A stretch of 64,000 bases of DNA from Acidobacteriota bacterium (GCA_022826195.1 JAJDVI010000073.1:48747-112746); one strand, 5' to 3'. Shown: positions 9,401 to 17,784, numbered from the stretch's first letter. The notes: generated from the sequence alone by a model not told the origin. Made by a program: numbers and translations.

Positions 9401-9711
9401 GACGGTGAAACGGCGAGCGCACTGATCGAAGCCGCCTCCTGGTCGTCGAACACCGGCTCCCAGGTGACCCCGCGGTCGCTGGTCTTCCAGATCCCCCCGG
9501 ACGCGGCGCCGAAGTAGATGACGTCGGGGTTGCCCCACTCGCCGGCGGCGGCGCTCAGCCGGTTCCCGTCGGGCCCGATGGTGCGCCAACGGAGCCCGCC
9601 AAGCTGCGCCGGATCTACGGTGACCGGCTGCGCGGCGGCGGACCCGGTGAAGGCCAACACCAGACTGCCGGCCACGACGAGGGAAAAACAGGCGGAGAAT
9701 CGATCCAGCAT
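6499..9711 (-). CDS. Secreted sortilin/BNR beta-propeller protein (VPS10-like)
   Basis: This 1070-residue protein begins with a signal peptide (ACFSLVVAGSLVLAFTGSAAAQ) and then carries repeated Asp-box signatures such as SDRGVTWEP, STDGGRSF, RDGGANWEL, SHDGGNSWK, TTDGGETW and DDGESW. These define the ten-bladed sortilin/VPS10 propeller, often annotated as glycosyl hydrolase without proof of activity. After about residue 720 a non-propeller beta region and a helical tail follow. Such very large secreted propellers are common in Acidobacteriota and Gemmatimonadota. It is the first gene of the minus-strand run. Confidence 0.88.
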   Translation of the reverse strand: MLDRFSACFSLVVAGSLVLAFTGSAAAQPVTVDPAQLGGLRWRTIGPDGNRLSAAAGEWGNPDVIYFGAASGGIWKTSDRGVTWEPVFDDQEAASISALAVSPSHPGQVWAGTGETFIIRPALAMGNGIYRSTDGGRSFHHRGLEATGRIARILVHPEDPNLVYACALGHSYAPQPERGVYRTRDGGANWELVLHVDEHTGCSDLTMDLRHPERLLAGMWQLRIDTGGLRSGGPGSGLYRSHDGGNSWKRISGEKSDSGGGRGLPGGVAHPIGKVAVAIAPSDPDRWYALIEDESPGFYRSDDGGDSWRLMMTHHDLAERAPYYVRIAVDSANADRVYFASVLFSTTVDGGRTLIETSYRAGGDNHDVWVDPWMPERILVGHDGGGSISENRGESWRRVVPPVAQMYHVTVDDRIPYRVYGNRQDGYSYRGPSRTPGGGIPLGLWHGVGGCESGWATPEPHDDNVVWSGCYDGGLEIYDDRTGHVRDVRVWPEAGYGWAPADLKVRWHWNFPMVLSRHEPGTTWVGSQFVHRSTNRGQSWETISPDLTTNDKARQQDSGGITIDNLYTFDGSVLFALAESPLEAGQLWAGSVDGKVHVTTDGGETWLDRSGNVPGLDQDAWIKFIEPSHHDPETAYLAVSWHQSGDFRPHVYRTRDLGETWERISGGIPESPFSFVHVVREDPGRAGILFAGTDNKVWASLDDGESWFSLQLDMPPAPIYGIVIQERFEDLVVATYGRGFYILDGIGPLRGLAEASDDPLRVFDSPTSWRFLPRQSIKSEPGSLVTGRNAPYGAPVSWWLDEDAAAERAEIAIVNAAGETVRTLRGPGTAGLSRVYWDLRGDTPDRATLRTRPPDRDWVEMGEDQQRRIRTWDLDIFPGYRGLLQPPGSYTARVTVGEHTAETTLRVEVDPASAATAGDIREKYAFLNAIHAQLDELAEMVDELEWVRREIEGLRERHAGDERFTALLESAGEIAGTAIAIEGRFFDVGLTGAREDAFRAPMRLYGRLGALANDAGWDGADFAPTDQQREVHRILTERFETARGEYRRLMDEQLPPFWRALADVRSGGGG

Positions 9712-9930
9712 GTCGAGGTGGACGTTAGCAGTCTGCCGATGCCCTTGAGGGCCACGAAAGGGAAGGTGACGTAGCGCGGGGCCCGTAGCTCGCGCGGACA
9801 GACTGGAGCAGGACGCGGTCCGGCAGCCTCAACGGCTGGCTCCGCGCGGCAGCCCCGGCAGAGGTAGCCGTCGATGATGGCGTTGAAGAGCGATCCGGAG
9901 CGGAGAGTCTCCGTCGCCAGAATCTCAGTC

Positions 9931-9957
9931 GTCAGTTATTCTGTTATAGTTTCTGAC
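9931..9957. promoter_or_regulatory. Inverted repeat overlapping the abiE promoter and start
   Basis: The arms GTCAG (9931-9935) and CTGAC (9953-9957) flank an AT-rich 17-base spacer containing TATAGT at 9945-9950, which is a fair -10 element. The right arm touches the ATG at 9958. If that -10 is used, the transcript would be leaderless or nearly so. AbiEi antitoxins are known to repress their own operon through inverted repeats, so this is a candidate autoregulatory operator. Confidence 0.45.
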
Positions 9958-10590
9958 ATGAAGCGAGAGAGGAGTGTCGCTGACGGGATCATGCGGAAGG
10001 TCCTGCGCCGGAAGGCGGGACAACGGACCTGTACAGCCAGAGACTTCAAGGATCTGGGAAGCCGCGACGCGGTCGATCAGGCTCTTGGCCGTCTCGTCAG
10101 GATCGGAAGACTCCGACGAATCGGGCGTGGCCTCTATGAGGCCCCCAGATGGAGTTCCATCCTGAAGCGGCCCGCGCCCGTTGATCTCGACGCCGCAGTC
10201 GCCACGTTGGCCCGGCGCGATGGAGTGAGGATCGTCCCCGACGGAAGCGTGTCTGCCAATCAGCTTGGCTTGACAAACGCGGTACCTGCCAGACCGAGTT
10301 ACCTGACGGACGGGACGTCAAGAACGCTGAAGATCGGCGGACATACCGTGCGGCTCCGTCACGCATCGCCCCGCAGGATGCATTGGGCCGGCAGACCCGC
10401 GGCACCCGTGGTGCAGGCGCTGCATTGGCTCGGTCCGGATGCCGCTCGTGACGCGCGGGTGGTAGCCGCGCTGAGACGTCACCTCCCGGAGGAAGTCAAA
10501 CGCAGCCTGGCGGAGGGACGGCATCACTTGCCGGGGTGGATGGTCCCGATCGCTCGGCAGATGACCGCCGACTCCGCCATACCCCGGTGA
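9958..10590 (+). CDS. abiEi: AbiEi-like antitoxin (DUF6088 family)
   Basis: The 210-residue protein has an N-terminal winged-helix region (CTARDFKDLGSRDAVDQALGRLVRIGRLRRIGRGLYEAP) followed by the C-terminal antitoxin domain of the DUF6088/AbiEi family (NQLGLTNAVPARPSYLTDG, then RHASPRRM). AbiEi neutralises the nucleotidyltransferase toxin and represses the operon. An in-frame ATG lies upstream at 9874, but ATG 9958 fits the family N-terminus and sits directly behind an AT-rich inverted repeat. The stop overlaps the toxin GTG by four bases. Confidence 0.87.
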   Translation: MKRERSVADGIMRKVLRRKAGQRTCTARDFKDLGSRDAVDQALGRLVRIGRLRRIGRGLYEAPRWSSILKRPAPVDLDAAVATLARRDGVRIVPDGSVSANQLGLTNAVPARPSYLTDGTSRTLKIGGHTVRLRHASPRRMHWAGRPAAPVVQALHWLGPDAARDARVVAALRRHLPEEVKRSLAEGRHHLPGWMVPIARQMTADSAIPR

Positions 10591-11630
10591 ACGACAGTTT
10601 CCACGCCTTCCTCGAGCTCCACGAGCGGGACCGTCGCGACGTGTTTGCAGCGGGCGCCGAACGACTGGGGACGCTTCCTCAGTATGTAGAGAAGGACTTT
10701 TGGGTCTGTTTCGTTCTCGATCTGCTGTTTGCGAAGTTGCCCCGGGATCACCCCGGCGTCTTCTTCAAGGGCGGAACCTCACTGTCGAAGGCTTTCGATG
10801 CGATTCACCGGTTGTCCGAGGACATCGATCTGGTCGTGGACCGTCGTGATCTGGGTTTCACAGGCGAGTGTGATCCGTTCCTGGCAGGCGACATGTCGAA
10901 CAAGAGACGGAGCCACCTGATGAAGGAGCTTCGCAAGGCCTGCGCCGCGTACGTTGATGGGGCGCTGAAGCCCTCGCTGAAGGCTCTGACCGGCGACCTC
11001 ACCCCGGGCTGCGCCGTCTCATTCCGAGTGGCAGACCAGGCAGAGCCACCACTTCTCATGACATATCCGACTCTCTATCCGGGCGGACCCACGGAGTACG
11101 TAGCCCCCACGGTGAAAATCGAAGCGGGCGCCCGATCGGCAACGGAGCCTCGCGTCACCCTCCCCATCGTTCCGTTCATCGCCCAGGACTTGGAAGACGC
11201 CAACCTCCGAACGAGGAACGTCGAGGTGATCTCCGCGCGACGGACGTACTGGGAAAAAGCGCTGATTCTCCACGGCGTCTTCTGCGGTTTCCGGGATGAG
11301 GGCCGGCGTCCGGGGGATACGGATCGGGTTTCCCGTCACTACTACGACACGGCTGTGCTCACCGATTCGGAAATCGGCAGATCGGCGCTCGAGCAATGCG
11401 ACCTTCTGGACTCGGTACGAGGTCACAACCTGATCGCCTTCCGCCAAAAATGGAGGCGCTTCGAGGAAGCGGTGCCCGGGTCCTTGAGGTTGGTGCCTTA
11501 CGGACAACTGAAGGACGGGATTCGGCGCGACTACCAAGCAATGCAGAGCATGTTCTTCGGGGATTCACCGGAATTCGATTGGATCCTGGAACAACTCCGA
11601 TCCGCTGAAGAGCGGATCAACGCCAGTTAG
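10587..11630 (+). CDS. abiEii: AbiEii-type nucleotidyltransferase toxin
   Basis: The 347-residue product carries the type IV toxin core FFKGGTSLSKAF, then RLSEDIDLVV, in which the GG-S and DxD residues bind nucleotide and metal. AbiEii transfers nucleotides to RNA targets, including tRNA in studied relatives, and gives bacteriostasis and phage abortive infection. It starts at GTG 10587, overlapping the antitoxin TGA (GTGA), which implies translational coupling. A longer frame from 10536 exists but would overlap abiEi by 55 bases. All catalytic-site residues that can be recognised are present, so the toxin is probably functional. Confidence 0.9.
   Translation: MNDSFHAFLELHERDRRDVFAAGAERLGTLPQYVEKDFWVCFVLDLLFAKLPRDHPGVFFKGGTSLSKAFDAIHRLSEDIDLVVDRRDLGFTGECDPFLAGDMSNKRRSHLMKELRKACAAYVDGALKPSLKALTGDLTPGCAVSFRVADQAEPPLLMTYPTLYPGGPTEYVAPTVKIEAGARSATEPRVTLPIVPFIAQDLEDANLRTRNVEVISARRTYWEKALILHGVFCGFRDEGRRPGDTDRVSRHYYDTAVLTDSEIGRSALEQCDLLDSVRGHNLIAFRQKWRRFEEAVPGSLRLVPYGQLKDGIRRDYQAMQSMFFGDSPEFDWILEQLRSAEERINAS
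11599..11618 (+). terminator. GNRA-like tetraloop hairpin at the abiEii 3' end
   Basis: GATCCGCT (11599-11606) and AGCGGATC (11611-11618) are perfectly complementary and close a GAAG loop, 12 bases before the abiEii stop. There is no U-tract, so classical intrinsic termination is not supported. It may stabilise the mRNA 3' end or be a coincidence of coding sequence. Confidence 0.25.
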
Positions 11631-11788
11631 TCCACGTGCTGTCCGGTCGCGCGGTGCGGTTCCACCGCAGGCGGTTGGAACGATGCCACGGCGTTTATCC
11701 TTCCCCGTCGCGCGCGGAATCGTCGGCACCCGGCCGGCGGTAGCCAGCGCCACCGTTTTTCCCCTCCTCGGAGCAAAAGAGAAGACCG

Positions 11789-13249
11789 ATGCCCCGTTCA
11801 CTGCCAGGCCTCTCGAACACCCTGCTCATCGCGCGGCGGCAACTGGGGGCGATTCGCCAGGACGGCTACGCCGTGTTCCTGCTGGGGCTCGTGGTCGCTC
11901 TGGGCCTGGTCGCGGTGATGGGCGCCCGGCATCACGCCACGGGCGAGACCGAGCAGCGCGACCGCTACCAGGCCATGGTCGATCGCCAGTGGCTGGACCA
12001 GCCCGAACGCCATCCGCACCGGGTCATCCACTACGGGTTCCTGGTCTTTCGCGAACAGGCGCCGCTCGAGTTCGTCGATCCCGGGGTGAGCGATTACGCG
12101 GGAACCTCGATCTTCCTCGAAGGCCATCGCCAGAACACGGCCAACTTCGGCGAGGCGCGTCATTCCACCGGGATGTCGCGCTTCGGACGCCTCACGCCGG
12201 CAAGCGTGCTCGCGCTCCTGTTGCCGCTCCTGGTGGTGGTCGCCGGTTTCGCCGCGGTCAGCGCCGAGCGGGAGGGGGGAACCCTGGGGGTGCTCCTGAC
12301 GCAGGGGGCGACGCCGGCGCAGATCCTCGCGGGCAAGGTCCTCGCCACGGGAGCGGTCGGAGCGCTGGCAACGCTTCCGGTCGCGCTGGCCGTCGGCGTC
12401 ATGGCCGGGCCGGGACTCGACAGCCCCGCTTCCGTTACGCGTCTGGGCGCCCTGGCCGGCATCTACGGGATCTATCTCGCGGGCTGGGTGCTCGTGACGG
12501 TTCTGGTCTCGGCCCTCCGGGCCTCTTCGCGGAGCGCGCTGGCGCAACTGCTCGCGCTGTGGGTGGTGATCTGCGTCGCCACCCCCCGCGTGGCGGCTTC
12601 CGTCGCCGGGGCGCTCCATCCGCTGCCTTCGCGCGCCGAGCTCACCGCTCAGGTGGAGCAGGCGCTGAACGAGGTCGGGGACAGCCACCGCCCGGACGAC
12701 CCCTTCTTCAACGCGCTCCGGGAGGAGTACCTGGAGCGCTACGAGGTCGGCGCCGTCGAGGACCTCCCGGTGAACTGGAGGGGGGTGCTCAGCCGGGAAT
12801 CGGAAGCGCTCACCAGCCGGGTCTTCGAGGACCACCGGCAGGAGCTGGTCCAGGGTCATCTCCGCCAGAACGGGGTCATGGCGTGGTCGGGATTCCTCTC
12901 CCCGTACCTGGCGGCGCGGGACCTTTCGATGGGCATCGCCGGTAGCGGTCCGGAGGCGATGGAAGCGTTCCTGGCCCAGGCCGAGGCGCACCGCTACACC
13001 ATCATTCAGCGTCTCAACGAACTTCACATCCACGAGATCCGCAACGAGAACGACCGGGCGCAACGGCTGTCGCGCGACAACTGGGGGCAGTTCCCCGTCT
13101 TCGCGACCGAGCCGCCGCCCCTCGGTGGAGCGCTGGCGGATCGTCCCGTCTCCCTGGCCGCGCTCGGGCTGTGGATCGGCCTGCCGCTGACCGGACTCGG
13201 GTTGGCGCGGAGACGGCTGGCGCTGGTCGGAACGGACCGGGCCTCGTGA
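11789..13249 (+). CDS. ABC-2 family permease with DUF3526-like architecture (first of a pair)
   Basis: The product has 486 residues. One N-terminal membrane helix (GYAVFLLGLVVALGLVAVM) is followed by an extracytoplasmic insertion of about 100 residues. Five more helices follow, with the SAEREGGTLGVLLTQG loop typical of ABC-2/NosY permeases that contacts the ATPase. A second large loop rich in charged residues precedes the last helix. Such pairs move unknown substrates, often linked to copper-enzyme maturation or gliding. ATG 11789 follows a weak ribosome site. It overlaps the next permease by four bases. No ABC ATPase gene is found on either side. Confidence 0.82.
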   Translation: MPRSLPGLSNTLLIARRQLGAIRQDGYAVFLLGLVVALGLVAVMGARHHATGETEQRDRYQAMVDRQWLDQPERHPHRVIHYGFLVFREQAPLEFVDPGVSDYAGTSIFLEGHRQNTANFGEARHSTGMSRFGRLTPASVLALLLPLLVVVAGFAAVSAEREGGTLGVLLTQGATPAQILAGKVLATGAVGALATLPVALAVGVMAGPGLDSPASVTRLGALAGIYGIYLAGWVLVTVLVSALRASSRSALAQLLALWVVICVATPRVAASVAGALHPLPSRAELTAQVEQALNEVGDSHRPDDPFFNALREEYLERYEVGAVEDLPVNWRGVLSRESEALTSRVFEDHRQELVQGHLRQNGVMAWSGFLSPYLAARDLSMGIAGSGPEAMEAFLAQAEAHRYTIIQRLNELHIHEIRNENDRAQRLSRDNWGQFPVFATEPPPLGGALADRPVSLAALGLWIGLPLTGLGLARRRLALVGTDRAS

Positions 13250-14613
13250 GAGCCTGGGCGCGGCTGCTGGCGCTGGACCTGCGGCGGCTGACCCGGTCGG
13301 CCGGGACCGCGGCCGCGATCGTCCTGCTGCTCGTCCTGGGAATCTACGGCGCGTGGCGCGCCGGGCGGAACGCGGAAGCCGCGCGGTCTTCGCTGGCGGC
13401 GGCCGAGACCGCCTACGAAGACCAGCTGGACTTTCTGCTCTCGGTCTATCCGCCCGCCACCGACGCGGGAGAGGTGCTCTACTACCTGGCGTTTCCCGCC
13501 CCGCAGCCCCCGCTGGCGGTTTCCTCCCTGGCGCGGGGCCGGGCCGCGGTGGAGACCGAGAGCCTCCGGATCCGCCTCCTGGCGCTCGAAGGACAGCTCT
13601 ACGAGCACGAGACGGTGAATCCGCGGCTTGCCGCGGCGGGCTATCTGGACCTTGCCTTCCTCCTCATCGCGCTGCTGCCGCTCTTCATCATCGCGGTCAG
13701 CTACGACCTGATCTCCGGCGAGCGGGAGGGCGGGACCTGGAACCTGGTCCGCCTGTTCGCACCCCCCCGGAGGCTCCTGGCTGCAAAGCTCGCCTCCCGC
13801 GCGATGCTGGTCGGCGCGGTCGCGGCGGCGGTGATGGCCGGCGGGGCGCTGATGGCGGGCATCGACCTGGACGGCCGGGCCGGCTGGATGTTCGCGCTCG
13901 TGGCGCTGCACACGGTCTTCTGGTTCGCCCTCTGCCTCGGGGTCGCGATGGGAAACCGGTCATCAACCGCCAACGCCATGATCCTCGCGGGAATCTGGGT
14001 CGTGCTGACGATTCTGGCTCCGGCGGCTCTCAGTCTCGCCAACGCGGTGCTTCACCCCGTTCCGGAAGCGCTCGAGCTGACGGTGCAGCAGCGGCAGGGG
14101 TACCACGAGGCCTGGGACCTGCCGCCCAGCGCGACGATGGAGTCGTTCTACCGGGACTACCCCGAGTGGAGCGGCCAGGCCGTTCCCGAAGACGTGTTCA
14201 CCTGGGGCTGGTACTACGCCATGAATCACCGGGGGGACCAGGCCGCCCGCGATGCCTCCCGGGCCTACCGCGAGGTGCTGCGCCAGCGGGATGCGTGGGC
14301 TCGCCGGTGGTCCCTGTTCGCGCCCCCGCTCGCGACCCAGCTCGCCCTCGATCGCCTCGCCGGGACCGACCTCGCGGCCCAGCTCGACTACCAGGACGCG
14401 GTGCGCCGGTTCCACGAACGCCTCAAGGACCACTTCTTCCCGCACTTCTTCGCCACCGCGCCGATCGATGCGGTGGCCTGGGACCAGGTCCCCCGCTTCG
14501 AGCCGGCCGCGCCCGCGGAGAGCCCGGCCCGGGCCGGAATCCCGCCCGCGATCGCCCTGATCCTGGCTTCCGGGCTGGCGCTGGGGATCGGAGCACGGCG
14601 GGCCGGGGCCTGA
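13246..14613 (+). CDS. ABC-2 family permease with DUF3526-like architecture (second of a pair)
   Basis: The product has 455 residues and the same layout as its neighbour: a first helix (AAAIVLLLVLGIYGAW), a loop of about 100 residues, then membrane segments with ISGEREGGTWNLVRLFA, which parallels the first permease's SAEREGGTLG. A further charged loop and a C-terminal helix follow. It starts at GTG 13246, overlapping the upstream TGA (GTGA), so the two permeases are very likely made in equal amounts and form a heterodimer. The ATP-binding partner must lie elsewhere or has been lost. Confidence 0.82.
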   Translation: MRAWARLLALDLRRLTRSAGTAAAIVLLLVLGIYGAWRAGRNAEAARSSLAAAETAYEDQLDFLLSVYPPATDAGEVLYYLAFPAPQPPLAVSSLARGRAAVETESLRIRLLALEGQLYEHETVNPRLAAAGYLDLAFLLIALLPLFIIAVSYDLISGEREGGTWNLVRLFAPPRRLLAAKLASRAMLVGAVAAAVMAGGALMAGIDLDGRAGWMFALVALHTVFWFALCLGVAMGNRSSTANAMILAGIWVVLTILAPAALSLANAVLHPVPEALELTVQQRQGYHEAWDLPPSATMESFYRDYPEWSGQAVPEDVFTWGWYYAMNHRGDQAARDASRAYREVLRQRDAWARRWSLFAPPLATQLALDRLAGTDLAAQLDYQDAVRRFHERLKDHFFPHFFATAPIDAVAWDQVPRFEPAAPAESPARAGIPPAIALILASGLALGIGARRAGA

Positions 14614-14726
14614 CGTCCTGCGGTGAAGCCCTCGCGGCGTTGAGCCGTGCGGGCTTCGCCACCGGCTGTCAGGTTGGGCGCATCCCCTCCGGTACGATGG
14701 ACGGCCCACCCGGGCGGAGGAATGCC

Positions 14727-16442
14727 ATGAAGAAAGTCCTCGGAAGTGCGCTGTTTGTGGCGGCCGCAAGCCTCCTGGCGGCGCCTGGGCTCGCCCAACC
14801 GGCCTACGACCTGCTGCTCGTCGGCGGCATGGTCTTCGACGGGAGCGGGAACCCCGCCATCCGGGCGGACATCGGCATCCGGGGCGACGAGGTCGTCGCG
14901 GTGGGCCGGCTCGCCGGGCAGGAAGGGCACGAGGCGGCCCGCACCATCGACGTTTCCGGACTCCATGTGTCCCCCGGCTGGGTGGACCTCCATTCCCACG
15001 CCGACCGGTCGCTGGTCGGCGACGACATGGAGGAGCGAAAGGCGGTCAACCTGGTCGCCCAGGGAATCACCACCGTCGTGATGGGCGCCGACGGGCGGAA
15101 CCCGATCTGGCCGATCCGCGACGAGATCGCCGCCTACGAGAGCCGCGGCACGGGACTCAACGTGGTGCCGGTGGTGGGGCATTCGACGGTGCGCCTCCAG
15201 GTGATGGGCGCCGACCACGAGCGGCCCGCCACCGACGAAGAGGTGGCCCGGATGACGGAGTTGGTCCGCGAGGGCATGGAGGACGGAGCGTGGGGCCTCG
15301 GAGCGGGTCCCGAGTACCGCCCGGCCCGCTTCTCGGAAACCGAGGAGATCATCGCGCTCGCGCACGTGGTGGCGGACTACGACGGGTTCTACTACTCGCA
15401 CCAGCGCAGCCAGTCACCGATGCCGCGCTGGCAGGTGCCGAGCATCGTGGACGGGCCGACCCTGACCGGCACCGACGGCATGGCCGAGACCATCCGGATC
15501 GGCCGCGAGACCGGGATCCGGGTGGTCGGGACCCACATCAAGGCGAAGGGGCCGTCGAGCTGGGGGCACTCCGCGAAGGACGTGCAGGCGATCAACCTCG
15601 CCCGGGCGCAGGGGGTGCAGGTCTTCCTGGACCAGTACCCCTTCGAGACCTTCGGCGGCGGACCGGTGGGGGTGATCCCCGTGTGGGGCTTCGCGCCGCC
15701 GGGCACCGACCGTTCCGGGGGGCTCGACGACCCCAAGTGGCGCCGGACGCCGGGCCTCCTGAGCCTCGCGAACCTGGAGGCGAACCTCGCCGACGAGGCC
15801 ATCCGCGCCGAGCTGATGATGGACCTCGAGCAGCAGATCGACCTCTTCGGAGGCGCCGACCGCCTGATCGTCGTGCTCTTCCCGGAGGATCCTTCGCTGG
15901 TCGGGAAGACGGTGGCCACGGTGGCGGCGGACAGCGGCAGGAGCGTCGCCGAGACGCTGATCGACTTCGCCCGGACCGGGAACGACGAACTGCTCCACGG
16001 GGTCCTGATCCGCCCCATCGCCGGGGACCGGTTCGACGTCGAGATGTACATGGCGCAGGACTACACCGCGACCTCGACGGACGCCGGTATCGCGCTCGAA
16101 GCGACGCCGGGCCGGCACCCGCGGTTCTGGGGCAGCTACACCCGCAAGATCGCCCACTACACGCGGGACCGCGGGCTCATCACCCTGCCCTTCATGGTCC
16201 GCTCTTCGACCAGCCTGCCGGCCGCCATCGTGGGGATGACGGACCGCGGCTGCCTGCGGGCCGGGTGCAAGGCCGACATCGTCGCCTTCGACTACGACCG
16301 GGTGGAGGACAACGCGACCATCATGGACCCGGACGGTCCGGTGGTCGGGATGCCGTGGGTGCTGGTCAACGGCCAGGTGGCCATCGAGGACGGTCAGGCC
16401 ACCGGGGCGCTCGCGGGGGTGGTCATCAAGCGCGGCGAATAG
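14727..16442 (+). CDS. Secreted N-acyl-D-amino-acid deacylase-type amidohydrolase
   Basis: The 571-residue protein has a signal peptide (VLGSALFVAAASLLAAPGLAQ) and an amidohydrolase fold of the D-aminoacylase group. Visible family marks are the urease-like beta start (YDLLLVGGMVFDGSG), the metal-binding VDLHSHADR, VVGTHIKAKG, and the C-terminal return to the beta domain (GCKADIVAFD). These enzymes release D-amino acids from N-acyl forms; the export signal suggests periplasmic use on cell-wall or environmental substrates. ATG 14727 has GGAGG six bases ahead. It stands alone, 113 bases after the permease pair. Confidence 0.85.
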   Translation: MKKVLGSALFVAAASLLAAPGLAQPAYDLLLVGGMVFDGSGNPAIRADIGIRGDEVVAVGRLAGQEGHEAARTIDVSGLHVSPGWVDLHSHADRSLVGDDMEERKAVNLVAQGITTVVMGADGRNPIWPIRDEIAAYESRGTGLNVVPVVGHSTVRLQVMGADHERPATDEEVARMTELVREGMEDGAWGLGAGPEYRPARFSETEEIIALAHVVADYDGFYYSHQRSQSPMPRWQVPSIVDGPTLTGTDGMAETIRIGRETGIRVVGTHIKAKGPSSWGHSAKDVQAINLARAQGVQVFLDQYPFETFGGGPVGVIPVWGFAPPGTDRSGGLDDPKWRRTPGLLSLANLEANLADEAIRAELMMDLEQQIDLFGGADRLIVVLFPEDPSLVGKTVATVAADSGRSVAETLIDFARTGNDELLHGVLIRPIAGDRFDVEMYMAQDYTATSTDAGIALEATPGRHPRFWGSYTRKIAHYTRDRGLITLPFMVRSSTSLPAAIVGMTDRGCLRAGCKADIVAFDYDRVEDNATIMDPDGPVVGMPWVLVNGQVAIEDGQATGALAGVVIKRGE

Positions 16443-16502
16443 GCGCGACGGAGGACCGACGCCCTCCGGCTCGGCCGAGTGGAATGGGCCGCCCGGATTT
16501 CT

Positions 16503-16529
16503 CCTTACTTTGATAGACTACTGGTAAGG
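16503..16529. promoter_or_regulatory. Inverted repeat upstream of the AbrB/PIN operon
   Basis: CCTTAC (16503-16508) and GTAAGG (16524-16529) form perfect 6-base arms around 15 AT-rich bases containing TAGACT. The site ends 17 bases before the antitoxin ATG. AbrB-fold antitoxins usually repress their own promoter, so this is the probable operator. Confidence 0.5.
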
Positions 16530-16546
16530 CAAACGGAAATCCGCAA

Positions 16547-16789
16547 ATGCTCGTGAAAGTCACATCGAAGCGTCAGGTGACCTTCCCGGCGCGCGTGCTC
16601 GACGCTTTGGGCGCGGGGCCGGGCGACCGGCTCCTGCTGGAGGAAACCCCGGACGGCTTCCTTCTCTGCCCGCGGCGCATTGACGCCGACCGCTTGGCGC
16701 CGCTTCGCAAGAAGCTCCGGCGCGGCCATGAGAGTTTCGACATCCACGCCTTCCGCGAACAAACCCATGACCCGTCGCTTCGGGATTGA
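16547..16789 (+). CDS. AbrB/SpoVT-fold antitoxin
   Basis: The 80-residue protein has a swapped-hairpin AbrB domain at residues 1-45 (VKVTSKRQVTFPARVLDAL, then GDRLLLEETPDGFLL) and a charged helical tail that should wrap the toxin. It both neutralises the PIN RNase and represses the operon. Its last 23 bases overlap the toxin gene, the normal arrangement for VapBC-type modules. An inverted repeat lies just upstream. Confidence 0.87.
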   Translation: MLVKVTSKRQVTFPARVLDALGAGPGDRLLLEETPDGFLLCPRRIDADRLAPLRKKLRRGHESFDIHAFREQTHDPSLRD

Positions 16790-17165
16790 CACATCCGTCC
16801 TCGTCAGGCTGCTGACCGGAGATCCGCCAGCGGATTTCGACCGCTGCGCGGACGCTCTCCGGCACCTGATCGAGGCCGAGGACGCGGTGATACTGGCATC
16901 GAATCAGGTCATCGGCGAGGCCTACATTGCGGTGCAGCACCACTACGGCGTATCGCGGGCCGAGGCTCGCTCGGGTCTGCTGGATGTGCTGCGGAGCGGT
17001 CTCGTCGGACCCCTGAACGGACGTCCCGTGTTGACGGCAATTGAAGCGTCTGACTCGCCCGGTCTCATGGATCGCCTGATCACTGACGACTACGTGGCCA
17101 GCTCGCTCGAGGTGTTGACGCTGGATCGCCGGATGGCCTCCCTTCCGGGTGCGCGGTTGTTGTAG
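16767..17165 (+). CDS. PIN-domain RNase toxin (VapC-like)
   Basis: The 132-residue PIN protein has the expected acidic residues: Asp in FGIDTSVLVRLL, Glu in NQVIGEAYIA, and Asp residues in LMDRLITDDYVA and TLDRRMA. These coordinate Mg for RNA cleavage, commonly of tRNA or rRNA in VapC relatives. ATG 16767 lies inside the antitoxin gene, so expression is coupled. Nothing suggests inactivation. Confidence 0.87.
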   Translation: MTRRFGIDTSVLVRLLTGDPPADFDRCADALRHLIEAEDAVILASNQVIGEAYIAVQHHYGVSRAEARSGLLDVLRSGLVGPLNGRPVLTAIEASDSPGLMDRLITDDYVASSLEVLTLDRRMASLPGARLL

Positions 17166-17308
17166 GGACGGGCGGTAGCCGGGACCTCGAGATCCGCGAA
17201 GATCGGCCGGAAGCGACCGATGCTCTCCTGGCCCTAGAATCGTTCCCGGGACGGAGGAAGCGTGAGTGACGCCCTCCGAGGCCGTTTCCTTCTCTCGCGA
17301 GGGTCACC

Positions 17309-17749
17309 ATGAGCAGGTTGTTGCGTTTCGTTTGCGCGTTCGTCGTCTACACGGTCATCGACATGGCCTGGAGCCTGTCGCCCGTGGCGGCGGCGATGTA
17401 CGCGCGTCTCCACGAGGCGAGCGGGAACGACTGGAGCTTCGGCAAGCCGATGGACGCCTGGGGCGCCATGGAGATCGTCGCCCTTATGGTGTTCTTCGCG
17501 CTGATCGCGCTGGCGAACAGCGAGCTGGCGATCGCGCCGGCCCTCCGGGAGCGAAACCTCCAGCGGGCGATGAAGAACGCGTTCCTGCTGGGCTGCGCGG
17601 CTTACGCCACCTACAGCGTGCCCGTCTTCGCCGCCATCGCCAACTGGCCGGCGGCGCTCATTCCCATCGACATCCTGACCGGCGGCCTGTTGAGCCTCGC
17701 CACCTCGACGATCGTCACCTGGTGGGCGCTCCGCCGTCCGGCGGCCTGA
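17309..17749 (+). CDS. DUF2177-like four-helix membrane protein
   Basis: The 146-residue protein has about four membrane helices. The C-terminal half (AAYATYSVPVFAAIANWPAALIPIDILTG, split here by helix turns) resembles the DUF2177 pattern AYATYDLTN...W...D..WG, though the usual Asp-Leu-Thr is Ser-Val-Pro. The family has no established function. ATG 17309 follows a GAGGG site. It is single, in plus orientation, ending before a two-hairpin repeat and the convergent TonB receptor gene. Confidence 0.68.
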   Translation: MSRLLRFVCAFVVYTVIDMAWSLSPVAAAMYARLHEASGNDWSFGKPMDAWGAMEIVALMVFFALIALANSELAIAPALRERNLQRAMKNAFLLGCAAYATYSVPVFAAIANWPAALIPIDILTGGLLSLATSTIVTWWALRRPAA

Positions 17750-17784
17750 CGACGGGGCGCGCGTCGGGCCAATCGGAGGATGCG

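Noticed and set aside
6421..9408. A 995-residue plus-strand frame opposite the sortilin-like gene
   Set aside because: It is rich in Val/Gly/Pro/His repeats typical of antisense shadows and has no recognisable domain, while the minus frame has clear BNR repeats.
13353..16442. A 1029-residue frame covering the second permease and the amidohydrolase
   Set aside because: The first 458 codons are a shadow of the permease gene; a signal peptide and GGAGG mark the true start at 14727.
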